Shown here: positions 8,072 through 14,469 of the stretch, piece after piece
Layout: each line of letters starts with the position of its first letter
How positions within the stretch are numbered: position 1 is the first letter of the stretch
Position numbers and translations under genes: made by a program
Notes under the pieces: generated by a model
The model's input: only the letters and a program-made list of their open reading frames with translations
The model's database searches: none
Told to the model about the DNA's origin: nothing
Source of the DNA: Cyclostephanos tholiformis
Taxonomy: Eukaryota > Bacillariophyta > Thalassiosirophyceae > Thalassiosirales > Thalassiosiraceae
Assembly: GCA_036939975.1 (NCBI GenBank)
Contig: JALLPB010000582.1
Coordinates: forward strand, 1-14,469
DNA: 14,469 nt
Direction: 5' to 3'

Positions 8072-11025
8072 CTATACGAGTTCATTCATATTCCTCTCAA
8101 AATATTGACAGTACACCTCAAGTTGGGTTGCGTTCGTCTTCTGCGCCACTTGACGCAGGAAGGCACAAGTTTCACCATTCACGGCCGGCTGCAACACCCC
8201 CTCTATGATCTGCTTCAGATTGTAAAGGAAGAATTGATCGGCAAGCTCCAACAGCGCAATGGCCCTGTCCATACCATCTCCACGGAATACATCGATGTCC
8301 CGCGGACCCTTCCCGGTGTATATGTATTCCATCATTGTCACGAAGCTGCCGTGAGAGCAATTAGGTATCTCGATTTCCGCCTTCTCGGACCCGCTCTCAC
8401 GAAAACCCGTCATGAACATGGCCCGGAAACAGTCGGACACGGTTGAAAGAACGAGTTTATGGCCGTAGACCTTGCGTCCCTCTACGAGGAAGGTTACGTC
8501 GGAGAATTCCTCGTCGTTGTAAAAGTGCCGTAGGCGGCTGGCGTAAAGTTGTGGACTCGGTGGTTCGGTAATCCTCATCGGCGGTGGGGGGTCGGTGTCA
8601 AGGACGAAGAAATCGTTGAGATAATCGGTGCCGCAAGATCCTGTAGATATTTGCGTACACGCAACGAAGCAGGGGCGGTTCGAAAGAGAAGGCAAAGAGG
8701 AATGAGCGACGAAATACGAAAACCAGTACCCTCACGGGGAGACGGTCCGCCTCGTCCCAACTTACCGCCGAAGACGTATATGTGCTTCCCGACTGCCGTG
8801 GCCGTGTGACCCGCCCTCCTCCCGGGGGGTTTGCCGGTGACGAACACACTAGGGACCGTGTCCTCGTCATTCGGGTTGGCGGAGTTGCCGCGCGTCGGGG
8901 TCCCCCCCGTTGATCCGGCGTACGACCTCCAGTCGGCGAACTTGACGCTCCCGCCGCCCCTGCCACAACTGTCGTCGTCGTCAATCCCCCCTCCCATCGT
9001 TATCATGCCATCCTGGCCGCCGAGCACATCCCAAGACGACGACGCGGATCGATTACCACGATGGTCAATTCCGCCGCCACCAACCCCCCTGGGATCGCCC
9101 ACCATCTCCCAGGAGTTATCGTAGTAGGCGGAGGAAGCCCCGAAGAGGGGGGGGCGTCCGTCGCCGTTGCCCTCGTTCGAAGAGGAAGAGGGGGGGATCG
9201 CATCGCTCACATCATTGACGTCGAGCCACGCCATCTCCTCCCAATCAAGGACCTGCAGATCGTCGAAGCATTTGGAGCTCGTGCCGCTACCACCGAACAG
9301 GTACAGCCGTCCCCTGAGTGCCGTAAGCGTCATCCCAGCGCGGGGATGGGGCTTCACGCCCATTATCCTCGGCGTGCTCCACGTGCTCGTCTCCGTGTCG
9401 AGGACGTGTATGTCGTTCAGTCTCTCCGATCCATTCCAACCACCAAAGACGAACAGCTCCGACTTGCCACCCCTAACTCCGTCGTCGAGCAACGCTGAGG
9501 AGTGGTTGGCACGATGCTCCGGCGGCGTGCCATGTGTTCGGACCTTCCTCCACGAATAGGTCACGACGTCGAGGGCGTGCAGGTCGTTGAGGTACTCCCT
9601 CCCGTTACCGCCGCGGAAAACGTACACCTCGCCGCGGGATGGAATGTAGTCGGCGGAGTGCATGTTGCACGGTCCCGGCGGCGTGCCGCGAGTCTGGGGA
9701 CGGAACCACCGCAGCCTTTCCAATCCGCCCGATATGTCCAGCACCCACGTATCGTCGGCGGCGTACGGCCCCACGCCGAGCCATCCCCCGATGATGATTA
9801 TCTGCGCGTCGACTTCATCGTCGATGTCGTCTACGTCGCCATCTATGCCGTCGATGACGTACCGCCCATCGTCCACGGAACCGTCGTCGTCGACGTCGTC
9901 GTTCATCGCGACGCCATCGCGCCCCCCCTCCTTCCCCCGCCTGCGTGCGCAGTGCTCCTCGTCCTTCTTCTCCTTCTCCCCCCGTTCATCATCGTCATCG
10001 ATCGCGCACGCCCCCCCCCCCTCCCCCCCCAGCTCGGCGTCCATCGCGCCCATCGCGCGCGACAATTCGACGAGGGCATCGTCCGCCGCGGATTCGGGAA
10101 TGACGTCGTCGTCGTCGTCGTCATCGAACGCGGCTGCGGGTCGATCGCGATCGTCCCCACCGTCGTCTCGAGGATGGCATCGCCGTCGTACGCGTCCCGC
10201 ACGTTCCCCCTCGTCTACGCGATCGGGCGCGTGCGCGTCGTCGTCGCCCTCGCGATCCACAATGGTCGTCGGGTCGGACGATCGTGACGTGGGACGGCGA
10301 GCGTCCTCGTCGTCGTCGTCAGGGGGGGAGAAGCAGTGGGGGGGCTCTCCCCCCCCGACGGGTCGGCCGTCGTCCCGCGCCACGCCCCCCCCGTCCCTAC
10401 CCCTGGTGCCCCTCCTACCCCTCCCCCTCCTCCTACCCCCAATGGCGAGGGTGGCGGTATGTCCATTCCGTCCCGGGGGGGGCACGCCCCGTACGACGAG
10501 ACGTCGTCCTCCTCCCCCGATCGATGGCGTACGCCGTCCCGCCGCTCCCGCTCCCCCCCCCGCTCCCGCGCGCATCCTCCGCGATGGCGGCAAATCCCCG
10601 ACGTCGTATTCGTACCCGTCGTCGTCGTCGTCGTCGTCGTCGTAAACGTCGACCCGTCCCCTCGATGCGATGCCCCTCCCCCCCCCCGAGGTTGAGGTCG
10701 CGACGGCGGCGGCGGCGGCGGTCGTCGATCTCACGTCCATCCACCTCCGTTCCCCGAGCGAATATACCGACAGGCTCTGGTGATTCCTCCGGCCGTCGTA
10801 CCCGCCGAAGCAGTACAAGTATCCCATGTGATGGGTGACGCTGTGATTCTTGATTTGCGGCATCGACGATGCGAAGTTCGACGATGTCGCGGACGACGAC
10901 GACGAGGCGGATGGTCCCGACCCCCCACCCCGTCGCATATCCACCCCTCCCACCGATTCCCCCTCGACTCCGCCACCCATCGTCGCCCCGTCGTTGTTGT
11001 GGAGGGGGACCTCTGACCACCTCAT
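8072..11025 (-). CDS. Kelch-repeat BTB/POZ protein, two exons
   Basis: Exons 11025-8766 and 8640-8072, joined by a 125-base GT-AG intron in phase 1, encode about 942 residues. The splice restores a kelch blade (YVFGG joined to SCGTDYLNDFFVLDTD). Kelch-like blades are visible at about 67-95 (GYLYCFGGYDG), 407-601 (LFVFGGWNGSERLNDIHVLD, RLYLFGGSG) and 733-770. Two low-complexity inserts break the propeller: about 200-406, very rich in Asp, Arg and Gly, and about 602-732. A BTB domain follows at about 795-900 (FSDVTFLVEGRKVYGHKLVL, FRAMFMTGFRES, YIYTG) with part of a BACK-like helical region after it. BTB proteins usually dimerise and bind cullin-3, so a substrate adaptor role is likely by family. 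Kelch precedes BTB, the reverse of animal KLHL proteins. A TATA-like TTTATAAAATA lies only 21 bases upstream of this ATG, so Met16 (10980) is an alternative start. Confidence 0.85.
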
Positions 11026-11396
11026 TATTGGTCTTTTACTCCTCGTATTTTATAAATTCTCGCTCTCGTTTTTAAAATAAACGTTATTACTATATATATT
11101 ATTAAACTCCTCGCTCATCTGCCCATGGAGGCCGGCCATGGTCAAGGGTCATCTATGAGTTCCTAGCTAGAAAGATACGATATTACCGTTACGTTGGATA
11201 CGCAGCTAAAGAAAAGCTCCCGCCATTTTTCTTTTGAATTCCGCTTCGTCAAAAATTATTGTCCCCTGAAAAAAATAAAAAAATTAGAAATCGGAGATCT
11301 CCATCTCAGAAAATTCACAAAAATGGCGGGAGCGTTTTTTTTTTACCTGCCGCGTATCCAAGAAGTGTATTTTTACTTCTGGACTGCTATCATCTT
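11026..11396. promoter_or_regulatory. Divergent promoter region between kelch-BTB and cobS
   Basis: The flanking genes point away from each other. Visible elements are a TATA-like TTTATAAAATA (minus strand, 11056-11046) facing kelch-BTB, a TATATATATTATTAAA stretch near 11090-11105, a GGCCGGCC palindrome at 11130-11137 bracketed by CCATGG on both sides (11123-11128 and 11136-11141), and the large inverted repeat at 11194-11361. Function is inferred from position. Confidence 0.5.
11194..11361. repeat. Foldback inverted repeat (about 168 bp) upstream of cobS
   Basis: Terminal arms TTGGATACGC (11194-11203) and GCGTATCCAA (11352-11361) are perfect reverse complements. Inner arms GCTCCCGCCATTTTT (11216-11230) and AAAAATGGCGGGAGC (11319-11333) are also perfect over 15 bases. 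The intervals between inner and outer arms (12 and 18 bases) are partly complementary A- or T-rich sequence. The central unpaired segment is about 88 bases and AT-rich. The right end lies 35 bases before the cobS start codon. This could be a MITE-like insertion or a structured 5' UTR. No target-site duplication was evident. Confidence 0.8.
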
Positions 11397-12656
11397 ATGA
11401 ACGCCGCCTCTGCCTCCGCCGCCACCTCCGCCGCCGACGATGGCGACGACGACGACGGTACCGTCCTTCCACCGGGCGTCGTCGAATCTCGCAATAACAT
11501 CATCGATTCCGAGATACGCGCCTTCCTACTTTCGGGGGGGGGGGGAAGGGAAGGCGACGTGACCACTTATGCCAAGTCCGAATTCCGATCGTTCTTCACG
11601 GTGTGGATGTTCCTTACCCGCCTGCCATCTCCGAGTCACATCGACCTCCATCCGAGATATCTTATGCGCGGCATGTCGTATTTGCCCGTCGTCGGGTCCA
11701 TCCTCGGCGTGTCGTGCGCGATACTGCACGACGCCCTCCAAATCTCGCTAGGATTGCCTTCCGCGTGCGCGTCGATATTCGTCGTCATATTCGGCCTGTG
11801 CCTCACGGGATGCTTCCACGAGGACGGACTCGCCGATACATTCGACGGCATGGGAGGTTGGTCTAGATCGCAGGTCCTCAAAATCATGTCCGATTCACGC
11901 GTCGGCACATTCGGTTGCGCGTCGCTGTGCCTGTACCTCCTGGCGAAGGCGCAGCTCCTCGGCCACCTCGGCGCGTCCCGTTGGTCTTTCATGGATTCGT
12001 CCGGGCCAGGACCCGCCATACTCGTCGGGCAGGCATTATCGAGATTGTCGGCGCCGTACCTCGTGCGCACGAGGGAATACGTGCCCGAGCACGGCCCGAA
12101 GTCCCCCTTCTATCGTTACATGATCGAGGCGAGGCACATCCTGTCGTGGTCGCGCGTGTCGTTCGCGATCGCGTACTCCTACGCGTTATCGGTCATGTTT
12201 TACGGCCCGACATTCGCGGCGACGCTGCTGTCGTCGGTCCTGCTCGTGTCTCACCTGGCGGGGAACGAGGGGGATTACCTGCTCGGTGGCGTGATGGGGG
12301 ACTACCTCGGATGCACGATATGCGTATGCGAAATCGTCGTACTTACGTTGATCGTATCGAGGGATCCAATCATCGAGACCTGCGTCGCTATATCGGATGC
12401 GTTGTTCGACGCGGGATCGTCGTCGTCGTCGTCGGGCGATGGTGGTAGTTCGCTACACGATGGCCACTCCCACAACTACTACTCTGATGCCGTCATCCGA
12501 CGGATGTCGACGTTGTACGGTAACGATCGCGTGCGTCCGCTCGTGAACCTCGTGTTCTTGATGACGGCGGTAAAAATTTGGTGTAAATTCGTCGGTCCTC
12601 CCGATATGTACGCTAGGGAGGATCGGAAGAAGGAGGATGACGGAAAGGAGGACTGA
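11397..12656 (+). CDS. cobS: CobS-like adenosylcobinamide-GDP ribazoletransferase (cobalamin synthase)
   Basis: The family joins adenosylcobinamide-GDP with alpha-ribazole (or its phosphate) to finish the lower nucleotide loop of cobalamin, at a membrane. The 419-residue product has the hallmarks: FFTVWMFLTRLPSPSHI near residue 70, CFHEDGLADTFDGMGG (His141, Asp143, with the acidic cluster that binds the metal), KIMSDSRVGTFG (Asp166), and GDYLGCTICVCEIVVLTLI near the end, plus about six to seven hydrophobic membrane segments. Bacterial CobS has about 250 residues; extra length here is an acidic low-complexity N-terminus, a Ser/His-rich insert (about 340-360) and a charged tail. ATG at 11397 is the first Met in frame; upstream codons lie within the inverted repeat. 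A G run near 11535-11545 keeps frame but could hide an indel that alters the N-terminus. In algae this step fits remodelling of scavenged corrinoids, since complete synthesis is not known in eukaryotes. Confidence 0.88.
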   Translation: MNAASASAATSAADDGDDDDGTVLPPGVVESRNNIIDSEIRAFLLSGGGGREGDVTTYAKSEFRSFFTVWMFLTRLPSPSHIDLHPRYLMRGMSYLPVVGSILGVSCAILHDALQISLGLPSACASIFVVIFGLCLTGCFHEDGLADTFDGMGGWSRSQVLKIMSDSRVGTFGCASLCLYLLAKAQLLGHLGASRWSFMDSSGPGPAILVGQALSRLSAPYLVRTREYVPEHGPKSPFYRYMIEARHILSWSRVSFAIAYSYALSVMFYGPTFAATLLSSVLLVSHLAGNEGDYLLGGVMGDYLGCTICVCEIVVLTLIVSRDPIIETCVAISDALFDAGSSSSSSGDGGSSLHDGHSHNYYSDAVIRRMSTLYGNDRVRPLVNLVFLMTAVKIWCKFVGPPDMYAREDRKKEDDGKED

Positions 12657-13781
12657 AAGGGGATACATCATCTACCCACCGTTTTTTTTTCACTCTTTGC
12701 ACATGATGTGGCGAAACGAGCATGGAGTTCTTTCCCTTTTCGTTAAAGAAGATGACACACCCAAGCTAAATGGAGATGGCAGATCCGTTTTCAAATGCAA
12801 GTTCGCACTTCTTTTCGTTCCCGAAAGTGAAGTAATGGGAGACATCCGACACTAGAAGTCAAAGTAAAATCTTCTTCGGGAACAAGACAACGATGATAAT
12901 CATCAAGACGAGGTATCTCAACATGACGTACTCTGTTTTGTAATAGAAAAAATGGAAACGATCTATTTCTCAATCCATGTAACATCATATAATTGTACTT
13001 GTCATCATTATCCACCCGAATTAGTTGATAGATTAGTTTCAGTAAAACACGATATTTGGCCAACGAGGAGGCGTCGCCGGGTCTTAAGAAGGTCAAAGAA
13101 GGTGATAAAGACATGGGTCAATGCTAATAATAATGAGAGGTTGTATTTTGTAAATATTTTTCTTTACAAATTCTTTTCCATTCGTTTCTATCCAATGTAT
13201 ATTGGTTGTGAGCGTCAACAAATCATCCCTGCACTTACATTCAAACCCAAGGTCATCGCTCATTCTCCTTCATCGCAGTTGTCCTTGTCTTCACTGTTAA
13301 CATCCCTATTGTCATTTCCCCCCATCACCTCTTTGTCAACATTCAATTCATCCTTGCCGTCATCACCATCAATTAAATGAAGGACTGACCACGCGGAACA
13401 ATATCATTTTTCGGGATAGTTTGCTCCAAAAGCATGGGAGCTTTGCTCAAATTTTCATACATGGGAAATCTTGGAATCAATCGGATCAAAGTATGCATTC
13501 AAATCATCGGCGGAGTTGGTAAGAATGCGCCTCAGCATTTCATGAATATTGGCCTGCCAAATACGCACCATAAGACAAGACCCAAATGCCAAACGATCTG
13601 GAATGCTGCATCAGACAAAGAAGCAATAAATACTTAGGGACTTTTACATGAACACCCCGTTTCGAACAACGCTTCCCCCCGGACATGGCCTCTTTGATTT
13701 CATCGCAGAGCATGATGTTTGTCTACTGCGAGCAGCCCCCGAAAGTGCTGTCGTCAATTGCCCTCCGTTAGAGAGTATTAA
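12657..13781. other. Gene-poor stretch downstream of cobS
   Basis: The start should hold the cobS 3' UTR. A 9-base inverted repeat GTTCCCGAA (12817-12825) and TTCGGGAAC (12875-12883) with a 49-base loop is visible. Open frames on the plus strand at 12952-13380 and 13434-13637 and on the minus strand at 13114-12791 show no recognisable domain. On the minus strand between 13713 and 13373, three overlapping frames of 42 to 58 codons read like ordinary protein sequence and could be a decayed gene, but could also be chance. No RNA gene was recognised. Confidence 0.45.
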
Positions 13782-13849
13782 TTTATTTGTTGGTTATCAA
13801 TTATAGAATAATATTATTTTATTCGTTGATTATCAAGTATAGACTACTA
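13782..13849. repeat. Two-copy tandem repeat, 36-base period
   Basis: Copy 1 (13782-13813, beginning TTTATTTGTTGGTTATCAAT) and copy 2 (13818-13849, beginning TTTATTCGTTGATTATCAAG) match at 27 of 32 positions. The second copy overlaps the stop codon of the minus-strand gene that ends at 13847, so the repeat lies in that gene's 3' UTR. Confidence 0.75.
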
Positions 13850-14469
13850 TAGACAATGGATGGGTGCATCCCCAAGGACCTTAGCCACACAGCACCCAAG
13901 GTTGCGGTGGCACTTCTGTCTCTTCGCTATGCTCGGTGATCGAGGTGAATACACCTCGACCACACGAGCATACATTCCATCATAATCATCTGTACGACGA
14001 ATGGCAAGATGCCTCAGCAAATATCCAACCTTGCACGTCATGACACCATTTCTGATGACGTATGCAACAAGGCAGTCCTCCTCATCACCCATGGTGGGAG
14101 AGATTACCGTTTCCTTACGGATGCGGACCTTGCTTCCTGGGACAAGCTGCATTCCATACACTTCGTGGGCATGGCATGACCTGCCGTTCTCACCTGTCTC
14201 TGTCCCCACAATGTCAATCATCGTCCCCCGCAAGCGCTTGGCAAGGAGGGCTCGATTGACGACCGGACGAGGAACAACAGAAACACAACCATCGGAGGCT
14301 TCCCGGATGATGACATGCTGCTCAGAGCGCATCACATACGTCGTCCGGGCGGTGGCTGCCGGAGCACTCCCTGCCAGAATCTCATACCGGCGCGGATTCA
14401 CGGCGTGGCAGGATGAACAGGGGAGCTGCTCCCTTCCGCGGTTGGTGGTGGCACAGTCCCCACACTCCC
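13847..14469 (-). CDS. 3' part of an unrecognised protein with paired CxxC zinc motif (5' end outside window)
   Basis: The frame is open from the window edge to TAG at 13847, giving 206 visible residues. No start is seen: the codon at 14401 is GTG inside a longer frame. The first visible part holds ECGDC and, after 11 residues, PCSSCHAVNP, a CX2C-X11-CX2C arrangement that fits a zinc ribbon or a RanBP2-like finger (C-x2-C-x3-N). The rest is a mixed alpha/beta-looking domain (KVRIRKETVISPTMGDEEDC, TCKVGYLLRHLA, YDGMYARVVEVYSP). The segment with VGYLLRHLA is loosely like the IGYLPR signature of HIRAN domains, which is only a guess. No membrane segment is visible. The base composition is less GC-extreme than the SBDS and kelch-BTB exons. 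Coding status is likely because of length, Cys pairing and the lack of triplet repeats. Confidence 0.6.
   Translation of the reverse strand, partial: ECGDCATTNRGREQLPCSSCHAVNPRRYEILAGSAPAATARTTYVMRSEQHVIIREASDGCVSVVPRPVVNRALLAKRLRGTMIDIVGTETGENGRSCHAHEVYGMQLVPGSKVRIRKETVISPTMGDEEDCLVAYVIRNGVMTCKVGYLLRHLAIRRTDDYDGMYARVVEVYSPRSPSIAKRQKCHRNLGCCVAKVLGDAPIHCL

Noticed and set aside
9061..10838. Long plus-strand open frames opposite kelch-BTB (for example 9502-10287, 9662-10645, 10284-10838)
   Set aside because: Composition shadows of the acidic insert; they lack motifs and overlap each other.
11194..11361. Cobalamin riboswitch
   Set aside because: No B12-box-like conserved core was seen, and such switches are not established in eukaryotic nuclear genes.
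11259..11396. Extension of cobS upstream of the ATG at 11397
   Set aside because: There is no in-frame ATG before 11397, only a TTG, and the extension lies mostly in the foldback repeat.
11194..11400. Plus-strand 68-codon frame upstream of cobS
   Set aside because: It runs through the inverted repeat, is Lys/Phe-rich and ends at the cobS start; probably leader sequence.
12791..13114. Minus-strand 107-codon frame downstream of cobS
   Set aside because: No domain recognised; it sits in likely UTR and gene-poor sequence.
12952..13380. Plus-strand 142-codon frame
   Set aside because: It is a mix of basic and Ser/Leu low-complexity residues with no motif; the length is within what an AT-rich spacer can give.
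1..14469. tRNA, rRNA, CRISPR array or insertion sequence
   Set aside because: No cloverleaf with a T-loop signature, no rRNA-like sequence, no spaced direct repeats and no transposase were found.

Overview
The window is eukaryotic nuclear DNA from a photosynthetic stramenopile, most likely a diatom. The species cannot be told from the sequence. The evidence is short GT-AG introns of about 90 to 125 bases, GC-rich exons full of TCG/GTC/GAC triplet runs and G/C homopolymers set in AT-richer spacers, and a secreted precursor with a diatom-style ASAFAP-like site (A-F after a signal peptide) on a plastid-type SOUL protein.

Layout, left to right. Bases 1-397 hold no supported gene. A minus-strand SBDS ribosome-maturation gene (398-2115) has a low-complexity-expanded third domain and a C-terminal C2H2 finger; its frame breaks in a 12-G tract. 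A 474-base divergent promoter separates it from a plus-strand DUF2358-SOUL haem-binding protein (2590-3960). A tail-to-tail spacer follows, then a minus-strand PX-AGC protein kinase in three coding exons (4575-6840) with a probable 5' UTR intron. A sparse spacer (about 7185-8071) leads to a minus-strand kelch-BTB gene in two exons (8072-11025). The divergent spacer 11026-11396 carries a foldback inverted repeat of about 168 bases just before the plus-strand cobS-like gene (11397-12656), a membrane enzyme of cobalamin nucleotide-loop assembly. The right end has a gene-poor stretch, a 36-base-period tandem repeat, and the 3' part of a minus-strand gene with paired CxxC motifs that runs off the window.

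The genes do not form an operon-like pathway. They look like ordinary neighbouring nuclear genes: ribosome assembly, plastid haem handling, signalling, probable ubiquitin-ligase adaptor, and B12 remodelling. The most interesting items are the SBDS-finger fusion with its homopolymer frame break, the PX-AGC kinase with its hydrophobic motif on a tiny last exon, a cobS gene in an alga, and the foldback repeat upstream of cobS. I do not see a clearly new multi-gene system.
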